Source: JAJPKK01 sp963844635
GTDB taxonomy: Bacteria > Pseudomonadota > Alphaproteobacteria > Rhizobiales > Xanthobacteraceae
Direction of reading: 5' to 3'
NCBI GenBank assembly: GCA_963844635.1
Contig: CAWJPD010000013.1
Location: forward strand, 147,305-211,304
Length of the DNA: 64,000 nt
Made by a program: the position numbers and the translations under genes. The notes under the pieces are model-generated. The model had not been told where the DNA came from. It saw only the letters and a list, made by a program, of their open reading frames with translations, and ran no database searches. This document shows, in pieces, positions 27,887-37,089 of this stretch. How positions within the stretch are numbered: the stretch's first letter is position 1; every line of letters begins with the position of its first letter.

Positions 27887-29451
27887 CAGCCTGTCGGACT
27901 TAGCGGATGATACGACAGATCCGGGTATGATGGCGGAATTGATTCGCAGACCCGGATGCCCTGGATGAGCAATTTTCGCCCGTTTGACCGCGAGACGGGA
28001 TTTCTGCTGCCGCCGTCGCTTGATGACTGGCTTCCCGAACGGCACGTGGCGCGGTTTGTCGTCGAGGTCATCGGCAGTCTTGACCTATCGGCGATGGCGC
28101 GGAGCTATCGGGGCACCGGCTCGGCCTCCTATCATCCCGAGCTGTTATTGGGTGTTCTGGTTTACGGCTATACGACTGGGGTGTTTTCGAGTCGCAAGCT
28201 GGAGCGGGCGACATATGATTCAGTGGCGTTCCGTTTCATTTCCGGCAACGAGCATCCCGACCACGACACCATCGCGACATTTCGGCGACGCTTTCTCAAA
28301 GAGATCGAAGGGCTGTTCGTGCGGGTGCTGGAACTGGCGCGCGAGATGGGCCTGCTCAAGATGGGTACGGTGGGACTGGACGGCACGAAAATCCACGCCA
28401 ATGCCAGCCGACACAGCGCGCTGTCTTATGAGCACGCCGGCAAGATCGAGGTGCAATTGAAGGCCGAAGTGGCCGAATTGCTGGCGCGGGCGGAAGCTGC
28501 GGATCAGGCTGAAGTGATCGACGGCATGTCGATCCCCGACGAATTGGCGCGGCGCGAACAGCGCCTGGGGAAGCTTGCCGAGGCCCGCGCCAAGATCGAG
28601 GCGCGCGCCAAAGAGCGCTTCGAGCAGGAGATGGCCGAGCATCGCGCCAAGCTTGCGGCGCGGCAGGCGCAAGTCGAGGCGACCGGCAAAAAGCCTGGCG
28701 GCAGACCGCCCGCGCCGCCGGTCGAGGGACCGCAGCCCAAGGACCAGATCAACCTGACCGACGAGGACTCGCGGATCATGCCGGTCGCGGGCGGCGGGTT
28801 TGACCAGTGCTACAATGCGCAGGCGGTGGTGGCGACGGAGAGTCTTCTGGTGATCGCCGCCGAGGTGGTTCAGGCGCCCAACGACAAGCAGCAGATTGCG
28901 CCGATGCTCGCGAAGATCGATGCCTTGCCGGAAGGGCTTGGCCGTCCCAACACGCTGCTGGCCGACAATGGCTATTTCAGCGAAACCAATGTGACGGCGT
29001 GCGCGGCGGCAGACATCGCGCCGCTGATTGCACTCGGGCGCGAGTCCCATCATCAGTCCTGGCGCGAGCGGTTTGCCACGGCGCCCCCGGCGCCGGAAAA
29101 CCCGACCCCGATCGAAGCCATGGCGTGGCGTCTGCGCACCCCGCAAGGAAAGAAACTCTATGGTTTGCGCAAGCAGACGCCCGAGCCGGTGTTCGGCATC
29201 ATCAAATCGGTGATGGGATTCCGTCAGTTTCTGCTGCGCGGGCTCGATTGTGTCCGCGGCGAGTGGAGCCTCGTCACCATGGCTTGGAACATCAAGCGGA
29301 TGTACGCGCTCAGCCTCAGCTGAGCGCTCTGGAGGCCTTATGAAACCCGTGCCAGCACTTACGACACCGCAGGCATCCGCTGATCGTCGCTGATCTCGCC
29401 GCAATACCGCTCAATCCAGCAGAAATCGCTTCAAGTCCGACAGGCTGCTAG
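27883..29451 (+). mobile_element. IS1182-family insertion sequence with CTAG target duplication
   Basis: The inverted ends CAGCCTGTCGGACTT (27887-27901) and AAGTCCGACAGGCTG (29433-29447) are perfect. CTAG directly flanks both sides (27883-27886, 29448-29451), which reads as a 4-bp target duplication. The element of 1561 bp between them carries one intact transposase gene. It is inserted exactly at the end of a three-hairpin repeat. Confidence 0.92.
27956..29323 (+). CDS. IS1182-family transposase
   Basis: 455 residues. The N-terminus (MSNFRPFDRETGFLLPPSLD, LPERHVARFVVEVI) and the DDE residues fit IS1182: D in GTVGLDGTKIHANAS (about 143), D in NTLLADNGYFSETN (about 337) and E in KQTPEPVFGIIKSVMGFRQF (about 405). 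Between them lies the family's variable Glu/Arg-rich coiled insert (about 165-255). The reading frame is full length and uninterrupted. Confidence 0.93.
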   Translation: MPWMSNFRPFDRETGFLLPPSLDDWLPERHVARFVVEVIGSLDLSAMARSYRGTGSASYHPELLLGVLVYGYTTGVFSSRKLERATYDSVAFRFISGNEHPDHDTIATFRRRFLKEIEGLFVRVLELAREMGLLKMGTVGLDGTKIHANASRHSALSYEHAGKIEVQLKAEVAELLARAEAADQAEVIDGMSIPDELARREQRLGKLAEARAKIEARAKERFEQEMAEHRAKLAARQAQVEATGKKPGGRPPAPPVEGPQPKDQINLTDEDSRIMPVAGGGFDQCYNAQAVVATESLLVIAAEVVQAPNDKQQIAPMLAKIDALPEGLGRPNTLLADNGYFSETNVTACAAADIAPLIALGRESHHQSWRERFATAPPAPENPTPIEAMAWRLRTPQGKKLYGLRKQTPEPVFGIIKSVMGFRQFLLRGLDCVRGEWSLVTMAWNIKRMYALSLS

Positions 29452-29538
29452 AGCGGGATTTCGCGCGGGCTTGCGTTACGGCGGGCGGCCTCAATCCGGC
29501 TTGGCGCCGACAGCATCCGCTGACGGTCGGGGCTCGCC

Positions 29539-30381
29539 TCAAGGCGCCTTCGGCTTGAAATACCGCAAGTCCGGGGGCTGCTGGTTTTTGCGCGCAGGCA
29601 TCAGATAGCCGTCGCCGTCGACAAAATAATTTTGCTTGCCGATCAGGATGTGATGGTTGTTTTCGTTGCAATTGTCTTCCTGCCAGATCACGGTGAGCGC
29701 AGGCGCATGTAGTGCTTGTCCACCGTCCACGGCCGCGTGAAGGCGTGGTCGATGATGGTGATCTCGTTGTGCATCATTTCGGGATTCGTCTTGTCGAGAT
29801 AGAATCCTCTCCCTGACCACGGTCTCGTTATCTTCGTGCAGAGCGATGCCGGTGAATTCGACCGTGCGCGGGCCTTTGAAATTTCGGGTTTCCACTTCAA
29901 GCGTGTCGAAGCGGCCGTCGCCGTCAATATCGATCCATTTGCCGACCGAGTAGCCCATGAAGCTCGGTTCCTGCTCGGTGTCGAAATTGCGCCCGTCGGT
30001 ATAGATGCGGCGCGGCATGAAGGCTTCGAAATTGACATAGGTGATGTTTGGCAGGATCACGAATTCGAGCGGGAAGATTGCCGCCATCACCCGCGGCATG
30101 CCGTTGGTGATGCAGGTGTAGCGAGTGTCGAGGCCCTGGCCGCCGGCGGCCTGGTCAGCAATGCTCATCTCGAGCTTCGCCTGATATTCCGGGGTCAGCG
30201 GTGCCTGCTGCGCCAATCCCGGTCCTTTGGTCTGATCCCACTGTGTCGCGACGCCCCGCGGGCGCACCCATTGGCCGCTCCAGTCCGGATATTTGGATTC
30301 GTCGAACGCCAGCGCGTCCGCCACAGTCATCGTCAGCGCCGCCGCCCCTATCAGTGTCCCGATTGCATAGCGCAACATCAT
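29539..30381 (-). CDS. secreted paralogue 3 of the 'YPDxxGQW' family, two compensating frameshifts
   Basis: Start MMLRYAIGTLIGAAALTM at 30381 has GGGAGAAG upstream and a signal peptide ending ALAFDESKYPDWSGQW. It shares LTPEYQAKLEM, RRIYTDGRNFDTEQEP, GYSVGKWIDIDGDGRFDTLE, ERI-YLDKTNPEMMHNE, TRPWTVDKHYMRLR, NCNENNHH and PPDLRYFKPKAP with paralogues 1 and 2. The frame shifts by one extra base near 29806-29809 (ATTC before TATCTCGAC) and returns by one missing base near 29694-29702. Corrected length is about 280 residues. Function unknown. Confidence 0.75.
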   Translation of the reverse strand: MMLRYAIGTLIGAAALTMTVADALAFDESKYPDWSGQWVRPRGVATQWDQTKGPGLAQQAPLTPEYQAKLEMSIADQAAGGQGLDTRYTCITNGMPRVMAAIFPLEFVILPNITYVNFEAFMPRRIYTDGRNFDTEQEPSFMGYSVGKWIDIDGDGRFDTLEVETRNFKGPRTVEFTGIALHEDNETVVRERILSRQDESRNDAQRDHHHRPRLHAAVDGGQALHAPALTVIWQEDNCNENNHHILIGKQNYFVDGDGYLMPARKNQQPPDLRYFKPKAP

Positions 30382-30690
30382 CGCGATCTTCTCCCATCGA
30401 TTATGGCGGCCGGCGCGGCCGAGTTGGCGCACCATACACCGATCGGGCGCATGCGAAAAAGCACGGCCCTGCCCACATTTCGACGTTGCGCGGCACCCAC
30501 GTTTGAACACGCGTAAGTCCCCGAACCGATCCGATCTCCGTGACCGGACGATCGCGGCGCAGGTGAGCTTGCCCGGCATCGAGTTGCGAACAGAGTCCAC
30601 CACGCGCGTAGCCTCGCGATCCCGGTGACGTTCCTATAGCAGTCGCGCCGGCCCGATTGCGTCGGCAGAAAGCGCAGGGCCGGTGGAACG
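30382..30690. other. intergenic stretch upstream of paralogue 3, no gene recognised
   Basis: This is the shared upstream region of paralogue 3 (minus) and, beyond the repeat at 30691, the lactate permease gene (plus). I see no coding frame with family signals and no RNA gene. Promoters are expected here but I could not place them. Confidence 0.4.
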
Positions 30691-30837
30691 CACTGCATGA
30701 TCCCGAAAAGTTGCAGACTTTTCGGACAAGATCATACGCAAAATCACCGCGCATCCGTCGTCGAGCGCAGTCCGCGGCGGATGCGCAAACATGAAACCGA
30801 ACGGGAGGCGATCCAAGCTGAACGCATCCCGCGCTAG
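30691..30837 (-). repeat. three-hairpin repeat, long form (copy 4)
   Basis: C-B-A order from CACTGCATGATCCCGAAAAG to GCATCCCGCGCTAGAG. It ends 30 bases before the lactate permease start, so it lies in that gene's 5' untranslated region, unlike most copies, which sit at 3' ends. Confidence 0.9.
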
Positions 30838-30867
30838 AGTTCTCGGCAGGCCAAGGGGAGTCGCAAG

Positions 30868-32480
30868 ATGTTCATTCAGATCCTCGATCCGATGGGCAAT
30901 CTGTTCGTCACCTGGCTGGTGGCGCTGATTCCGGTCGTCGTCTTGCTGCTCCTGCTGGCCGTGTTTCGCATTTCTGCCTGGATTGCGGTCGCGATCGGCT
31001 CGGCAGTTACCGTGCTGCTGGCAATGATCGTATGGAAGATGCCGGTTGGCGAAGGTGCGCTGGCGTATCTCTATGGTTCCGCGACCGGGGTGTGGAACGT
31101 CGATTGGATCACGTTCTGGGGCGTGATGATGTTCAACACGCTGGTCACCACCGGCACCTTCGATAAGCTGCGCCGCTGGCTGATCTCGCAGGGCACCCAG
31201 GATGTCCGCGTGCAGACCATGCTGTTTGCCTGGGCGTTCGGCGCGCTGTTGGAGGGGCTCGTCGGGTTTGGCTACCCGTGGGCTTTCGTCGCGCCGATCT
31301 TGATCACGCTCGGCATCCCCGACCTCGACGCCATCAGAGTGGCGGCCATCGCCAACAATGCGCCGGTTTCCTTCGGCGCACTCGGGGCGCCGATCATCGC
31401 GCTTGCCGCCGTTACCGGATATCCCCTGCTGGCACTGTCGAGTTCGGTGGGCCACATCGTTGCCATTCTTGCGCTGTTGCCGCCGTGGATCCTGCTTTAT
31501 CTCGTCAGCGGATCTCAGGGCATGAAGGACGGCTGGCCGCTTGCGATCGTCGGCTCGCTCGGCTACATCGCCGGCCAGTTCCCCGTCGCCGTCTATCTCG
31601 GCCCCTATCTTCCGGACGTGACCGGCGCCATCATCTGCTTCGTGGCACTTTTGGCGCTGCTCCGGGTCTGGCACCCGAAACGGGTTCTGGGTTACGGCGG
31701 CCAGCCGGTACCGGCAGCGGAAATCGCCAAGACCCACGCGCAGCACGGCCTCACCGCGGCCGAAGTTCTGGAGGCTTGGGCCCGATCGGGGTGTTGGTTG
31801 CGGTCGTTGTCGCATGGACGGGGCCGTGGTCCGTCCTGCCCGGAATCAACTGGCTGCACCTCGCGGTCACGGCACAATCCTCGGTTGTCGAGAACACTAC
31901 GATCACGGCAGCCTTCGATTTCAAGCCGGCGGTGGGCGGTACCGCAATCCTTGCCTCGTGGATCATCATCGCACTGATGCTGCGCATCAACACTGCGCAG
32001 CTGGCGCAGATATGGAAGACGACCTGGCACCAGATGTGGGGTGCCTGCCTCGTCGGCGTGTTTATTTTCGGGCTCGCCTATATCTACAACTACTCCGGCA
32101 TGGCAGCGTCGCTTGCGAGAGCGTTTGCGACGCTTGGCGTCGCCTTCATCGTGGTGGCGCCGATACTGGGTTGGATTGGGGTGGCGCTGTCCGGCAGCAA
32201 CACCTCGACAAATGCGATGTTCGGAAAATTCCAGGCGCTCGTCGGCCAGCTGCTCGGTTTCCCGCTGCTGCTGCTACCGACCCTCAATTCGGTCGGCGCC
32301 GAGATCGGCAAACCGGTGGCACCGCAAACCGCGAGCGTCGGCGTCTCGACCACGAAGTTCGTTCGCAACGAGGGGGCGGTGATCAGTCACAATATGGGAT
32401 GGACCTTCGTGCTGCTCGTCTATCTCGTGCTGATCGGGGTTGCCAGTTATCTCTTCTTCCCGGGCATTGCCGTGCCGTAG
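30868..32480 (+). CDS. lldP: L-lactate permease (LldP/GlcA family), one frameshift
   Basis: The protein has about 12 transmembrane helices. The LldP signatures are FGALLEGLVGFGYPWAFVAP, AAIANNAPVSFGALGAPII, GVALSGSNTSTNAMFGKFQ and PTLNSVGAEIGKPVAPQTAS. The frame breaks at 31778-31780; adding one G (TGG GGC CCG) restores EAWGPIGVLVAVVVAW, for a total of 537 residues, the family size. It is an inner-membrane proton symporter for lactate or glycolate. A G-run indel again suggests a sequencing error. Confidence 0.87.
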
Positions 32481-32593
32481 TCAGCGCCCCCCTCCGCAAG
32501 CCTTCGACGATCAAGGCGACCTGAGGCGGAACGCGGAAAGGCAATTCCGCCCATCGGTTTCCAACTGCGGATCGAGCCGCTCCGTTACGGAAA

Positions 32594-32732
32594 CAAAAGG
32601 AGGTGACGATGCCACCCCCTCCAACCGGCCGACGCCTGCACTTCACACGAAAGCGGTGGCAAATGCCACTCCTTCCAACCAGACCCGGACGCCTCCGCTC
32701 CACGCGAAAGGGGTGGCAAATGCCACCCCTTT
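32594..32732. terminator. three successive GTGGCAAATGCCAC hairpins between convergent genes
   Basis: Three degenerate tandem units of about 55-60 bp each contain a palindrome (GGTGACGATGCCACC, GGTGGCAAATGCCACT, GGGGTGGCAAATGCCACCCC). The last, 32707-32732, is perfect over 12 bp (AAAGGGGTGGCA/TGCCACCCCTTT) with flanking A and T runs, so it can terminate both lldP (plus) and degP (minus). The triplication is unusual. Confidence 0.7.
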
Positions 32733-32766
32733 CAAAAGACTTGTAAGCTGCGTCCTTCCGGCGGTC

Positions 32767-34293
32767 CTATTGCAGGTTCAGGGCCACAAACCGCAACTCG
32801 CCGTCGGCATTGGCGACCAGGAACAGCGCCGACTTGCGGCCATCCTTCTTGAGCTGGTCAACCCGCTTTTGCAGCGCGTCGGTATCGCTGACGGCTTCCT
32901 GCGAGACTTCGACGACGACATCGCCGGCATTGAGCCGCTTGTCGGCAGCCGGAGATTGGGCCTCGACGCCGGTAATCACCACGCCCTTCACGCTGTCCTT
33001 GATCTTATAGCGCTGGCGCAGCTCGTCGGTCATGTTGGCGAGGTTGAGGCCGAGCGTCTTCTGGACCAGGGTCTTTTGCTCTGGTGCCGCATCCTTTGGC
33101 GGCGTCAAGGCGGCCTGCTTCTCGCCATCTTCAAGTCGACCGAGCTTGACGGTCCGGCTTTCCTCTTTGCCCTTGCGGACGATCGTGACCTCGACCTCCT
33201 TACCCACCGGCGTGTCGGCAACAACACGCGGAAGGTCGCGCATTTCCTTGATGTCATGGCCGTCGAACTTGATGATCACGTCGCCGGCCTCAATGCCAGC
33301 AGGCTTCGCCGGCCCCTTCTCGTCGATACCTGCGATCAGGGCGCCGCGCGCCGGCTTGATGTTGAGGCTCTCTGCGATGTCATCGGTCACCTGCTGGATG
33401 CGAACACCGATCCAGCCGCGCCGTGTCTCTCCAAACTGACGCAACTGGTCGATCACCGCTGTCGCGGTCTTGGAAGGGACGGCAAAGCCGATGCCGATCG
33501 AGCCGCCGGACGGCGAGATGATCGCGGTGTTGATGCCGATCACCTCGCCCTCGAGATTGAATAGCGGTCCGCCGGAATTGCCGCGATTGATGGCGGCGTC
33601 GGTCTGAATGTAATTGTCGTAGGGACCGGAATTGATGTCGCGGTTGCGCGCCGACACGATGCCCGCGGTCACCGTCCCGCCGAGGCTGAATGGGTTTCCG
33701 ATCGCCACCACCCACTCGCCCAGCCGCAGACTGTCGGAATCGCCGAACTTCACGAAGGGCAGCGGTTTGTCGGGCTTCACCTTCAGCAAGGCAAGGTCGA
33801 CCTTGGTGTCGCGCCCCATGATGTCGGCCTTGAGCCGCGTGCCGTCATTGAGGATCACAGTCACCTCGTCGGCATCGGCAATGACGTGATTATTGGTGAC
33901 CACGATACCGGAGGGATCAATGATGAAGCCGGAACCGAGCGAGTTCACCCGCCGCGGCGTGTTGGAGCGTCCCTGATTGTTGTCGCCTTGGCCGCGCCGA
34001 TTCTTGAAGAATTCATCGAAAAATTCTTCGAAAGGCGATCCCGGCGGCAGCGACGGGGTGGCGCCGTTGCGATTCTCGACGTTCTGCGAAGACGAAACAT
34101 TCACGACAGCGTCGATCACTCTTTCCGCCACATCGGCAATGCCGTCCGGCCCACGCGCGAGGACCGGCGTGCCGAGCAGCGGAATAGCAACCATCGCGGC
34201 AGCGGCTGCCGTCACGGCGGCCCGGTATGAGGAGCGGATCTTATCAGCGTGAAACCGGCCATGGGCGATAGGTCTCCTACGAGAGATTACCAA
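32767..34293 (-). CDS. degP: periplasmic serine protease Do/HtrA (DegP-like)
   Basis: At 508 residues, it has a signal sequence (about 20-47) and then a trypsin-like domain with the catalytic triad His in VVTNNHVIADADEV, Asp in DTKVDLALLKVK and Ser in NRGNSGGPLFNLEG. Two PDZ domains follow (RRGWIGVRIQQVTDD..., SVKGVVITGVEAQSPAADKR). The order hflK-hflC-DUF2065-degP is conserved in Hyphomicrobiales, which supports a joint role in envelope protein quality control. It is separated from DUF2065 by 207 bases and may have its own promoter. Confidence 0.95.
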   Translation of the reverse strand: MVISRRRPIAHGRFHADKIRSSYRAAVTAAAAAMVAIPLLGTPVLARGPDGIADVAERVIDAVVNVSSSQNVENRNGATPSLPPGSPFEEFFDEFFKNRRGQGDNNQGRSNTPRRVNSLGSGFIIDPSGIVVTNNHVIADADEVTVILNDGTRLKADIMGRDTKVDLALLKVKPDKPLPFVKFGDSDSLRLGEWVVAIGNPFSLGGTVTAGIVSARNRDINSGPYDNYIQTDAAINRGNSGGPLFNLEGEVIGINTAIISPSGGSIGIGFAVPSKTATAVIDQLRQFGETRRGWIGVRIQQVTDDIAESLNIKPARGALIAGIDEKGPAKPAGIEAGDVIIKFDGHDIKEMRDLPRVVADTPVGKEVEVTIVRKGKEESRTVKLGRLEDGEKQAALTPPKDAAPEQKTLVQKTLGLNLANMTDELRQRYKIKDSVKGVVITGVEAQSPAADKRLNAGDVVVEVSQEAVSDTDALQKRVDQLKKDGRKSALFLVANADGELRFVALNLQ

Positions 34294-34500
34294 AGAGTGC
34301 CCTCGTCTAGGGCGCCGCGCAAGAGCGCATTTTGACCTTATGCCCCGTTCATCGGCAAGTCCGAGGCCAGGATGGGGCGACCCGGCAGATCAAGCTGTTG
34401 CGCCCCGACGAGCTTCCATCCGGGGGTACGCCACCTGTGGGCCAGCTTAGCAATCAATCAGGGTGCCCAGGGAAACAGCAGCTCGGGGGCGGACACCGCG

Positions 34501-34686
34501 TCACCCCCGGATCAGCCAAATCAGACCAAGACCAAAGACTGCGCTCGCGATCCCCACCATGCGCAAGGTCGCCTCGGGCCTCGCCAAAACGGTCGCCAAC
34601 GACCGTTTTGCGGCAGTCGGAAAGGCGGCAAACACCAACCCCTCAAGAACGAAGACCAGCCCGAGCGCGGCCAGGAAATCGGTCAT
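34501..34686 (-). CDS. DUF2065 small membrane protein
   Basis: 61 residues, with two transmembrane helices (FLAALGLVFVLEGLVFAAFP, LRMVGIASAVFGLGLIWLIR) and the DUF2065 pattern ending GLxxxWLIRG. ATG 34686 was preferred over an upstream in-frame start because the family begins 'MxDfxxAlGLvfVlEGl'. It lies 48 bases after hflC. It is conserved next to hflC in alphaproteobacteria; function unknown. Confidence 0.85.
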   Translation of the reverse strand: MTDFLAALGLVFVLEGLVFAAFPTAAKRSLATVLARPEATLRMVGIASAVFGLGLIWLIRG

Positions 34687-34734
34687 GCAGTGGCTGCGGG
34701 CGTCGGCCGCTTGTTGCACCTGCCGATCTAAACT

Positions 34735-35628
34735 CTATTTCACCGCGTTTGCCGCGCCCTTGCCGCTGGGGTCACCGAAATAACGGAAGAAGTCGGAATC
34801 GGGCCGCAGCACAAGCCTCGTGTCGCTTGCCCGCAGTCCTTGCTCATAGGCCTGCATCGAACGGTAAAAGGCGAAGAAATCGGGATCTTTGCCATAGGCT
34901 TGGGCGAAGATCCGATTTCGCTCGCCATCGCCCTCGCCGCGCACCTGCTCGGCTTTCGATTGCGCCTCTGCGACCAGCACTGTCACATCGCGGTCGGCGC
35001 GGGCCCGAATTTCCTGGCTTTTCTGGCTGCCCTGGGCCCGGAACTCGGCGGCTTCGCGTTGCCGTTCAGTCTGCATGCGTTGATAAACCGCCTGACTGTT
35101 CTGTTCCGGAAGGTCAGCGCGCCGGATGCGGACATCGACCACCTGGATGCCAAAAGACTGTGCCTCGCGGTCGAGCTGCTGGCGGACCTTCGCCATCAGC
35201 GCAGCGCGGTCGTCGCGCACGACGCGCGTCAAGGTGTCCTCGCCGAGCACACGCCGCAAGGCGGCGTTGAGCAGCGTCGAGAGGCGGGAATTCGCGCCTT
35301 CGATCGTGCTCACGGTCTGATAGAACAGTAGCGGATTGCGGATGCGATAACGGGCAAACGCATCGACCACGAGCCGCTTCTGGTCTGAAGCAATGACCTC
35401 CTGCGCCGAGTTCTCGAGGTCGAGAATGCGGTTATCCACATAGATCACGTTGTCGATGAACGGCCATTTCGCATGAAGACCCGGCTCCGTGATGGTCCGG
35501 ATCGGCTCGCCGAGACGGACCACCAAGGCTTGGCGCGTCTGATAAACCGTAAACAACGAAGTATACGCGACGAGCAGCAGCGCGACCACAATGACCGCGA
35601 GCACGCCGCCGAAGACATTGAGCCTCAT
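34735..35628 (-). CDS. hflC: HflC, SPFH-domain modulator of FtsH
   Basis: 297 residues, with an N-terminal transmembrane anchor (VFGGVLAVIVVALLLVAY) and then an SPFH/band-7 domain (QALVVRLGEPIRTITEPGLH, VVDAFARYRIRNPLLFYQTV) and a helical region rich in Arg/Glu (RMQTERQREAAEFRAQG). HflC pairs with HflK in a large periplasmic cage around the FtsH protease. Its start overlaps the hflK stop by 4 bases, so the two are translationally coupled. Confidence 0.95.
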   Translation of the reverse strand: MRLNVFGGVLAVIVVALLLVAYTSLFTVYQTRQALVVRLGEPIRTITEPGLHAKWPFIDNVIYVDNRILDLENSAQEVIASDQKRLVVDAFARYRIRNPLLFYQTVSTIEGANSRLSTLLNAALRRVLGEDTLTRVVRDDRAALMAKVRQQLDREAQSFGIQVVDVRIRRADLPEQNSQAVYQRMQTERQREAAEFRAQGSQKSQEIRARADRDVTVLVAEAQSKAEQVRGEGDGERNRIFAQAYGKDPDFFAFYRSMQAYEQGLRASDTRLVLRPDSDFFRYFGDPSGKGAANAVK

Positions 35629-36752
35629 CTGTTGCCTCCGCTCGGTTGGGTCGCCGGCGCGGCGGGTCGGTTGTTGCGCAGTTCGGGAAGCGGCAGATAG
35701 GGGACGACGCCGGAACCACCTGGTTCGACAATCACTTTGTCGGCGCCCCCGAACACGCGCTCCATGGTTTCGAGATAGAGCCGCTGACGGGTCACCTCCG
35801 GCGCCTTCTTGTATTGGTCGTAGATCTGGTTGAAACGCGAGGTCTGACCCGTGGCCTCGGCCACGGTCTGCTCACGATAGGCTTCGGCCGACTGCGTCAC
35901 CTGTGCGGCACGGCCGCGTGCTTCCGGGACCACGCGATTCGCATAGGTCTGGGCTTCGTTCTGCGCCCGCTCCTGGTCGGCGCGGGCCGCCTGCACGTCG
36001 CGGAACGCGTCGATGACCTGGGCCGGCGGATCGACCTTCTGCATCTGCACCTGGGTGACCTGGATGCCGGAAGCGTATTGGTCGAGCGTCTTCTGCATCA
36101 GGTCCATCACGGCAGTTTCGACATTCTGCCGTGCCCCGGTGAGGATCGGCTGGATTTCGGAGCGGCCAATCACCTCGCGCATTGCACTCTCGGCGACAGC
36201 TTTCACGGTGCCTTCCGGATTCTGGATATTGAACTGGTAAGCACCCGCGCCTTCTGCCTTGACCACCCAGAACACGGCAAAATCGACGTCGACGATATTC
36301 TCGTCGCCGGTCAGCATCAGGCTCTCCTCGGGCACATCGCGCATCTGCGTGCCGCGGCGGATGTCCTCGACGAGCCGCATCCCGATGTCGATGCGATTGA
36401 CGCGAGTCACTTTGGGCAGTTCGACCGCCTCGACCGGGAACGGGATATGATAGTTGAGGCCCGGCTTGGCATCGCGCACATATTTGCCGAACCGCACGAC
36501 AAGACCGAGTTCGTCGGGCTCGACTCGGAAAAAGCCGGAGAACGCCCATAACGCGACCGCTGCCAGCGCGATCAAAGCGATACCGCGGCCACCGAGATTG
36601 CCGCCGGGCAAGACTGTCCGGAGCTTATCCTGCCCGCGTCGCAGCAGTTCCTCAAGATCGGGCGGCGAAGAGCCTGACGGCGGGGAGCCGGAGCCCCAGG
36701 GACCTTTCGTCCCCGAACCCCAGGGACCACCGCCTTGATTGGTCCACGGCAT
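35625..36752 (-). CDS. hflK: HflK, SPFH-domain modulator of FtsH
   Basis: The protein begins MPWTNQGGGPWGSG, the Gly/Trp-rich start typical of HflK, which is why I place the start at ATG 36752 (GGAG 8 bases upstream) rather than at an in-frame GTG at 36761. A transmembrane helix (GIALIALAAVALWAFSGFFR) is followed by the SPFH domain with VEPDELGLVVRFGKYVRDAK and DVDFAVFWVVKAEGA. Length is 375 residues. It acts with HflC on FtsH in the inner membrane. Confidence 0.95.
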   Translation of the reverse strand: MPWTNQGGGPWGSGTKGPWGSGSPPSGSSPPDLEELLRRGQDKLRTVLPGGNLGGRGIALIALAAVALWAFSGFFRVEPDELGLVVRFGKYVRDAKPGLNYHIPFPVEAVELPKVTRVNRIDIGMRLVEDIRRGTQMRDVPEESLMLTGDENIVDVDFAVFWVVKAEGAGAYQFNIQNPEGTVKAVAESAMREVIGRSEIQPILTGARQNVETAVMDLMQKTLDQYASGIQVTQVQMQKVDPPAQVIDAFRDVQAARADQERAQNEAQTYANRVVPEARGRAAQVTQSAEAYREQTVAEATGQTSRFNQIYDQYKKAPEVTRQRLYLETMERVFGGADKVIVEPGGSGVVPYLPLPELRNNRPAAPATQPSGGNR

Positions 36753-37089
36753 CAACTGCACTCCAATCGGGCCGCCCTCGCGGACAGCCTTGAAATTCCG
36801 ATATTTGAAACAGGTTTATAGGGGAGGCCGTCCCCCCTTTTCAACGCGCGCCAGTGCCGCGCTTCACCGCAGCCGGGACATGCACGCCGGCGCAGCCGCT
36901 TTCGTGTCGGTCAGTATGGGCGCTTTCGCACGTCATGGCCAGGGTTGCGACCGTAATGATTTCAATCATGCCGCCTCCGGCGGTCACGATTGGAGCGCGA
37001 TGAGATATGTTGTGCGTGGTGAACCACCCTGATTGCGGAGACGGCCAGCTGCCCGACGAAGGCAATCTTGCTTGCTCGCAGCGCTGTAA
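36753..37089. other. intergenic stretch between hflK and moeA, no gene recognised
   Basis: It holds the hflK upstream region and a small GCCGCCTCCGGCGGT hairpin at about 36970. No coding frame has family signals. In related genomes lexA often follows moeA; no lexA frame is present here. Confidence 0.5.

Noticed and set aside
32594..32732. CRISPR array
   Set aside because: Only three degenerate units with similar 'spacers' and no cas genes nearby; the cores are palindromes at a convergent gene end.
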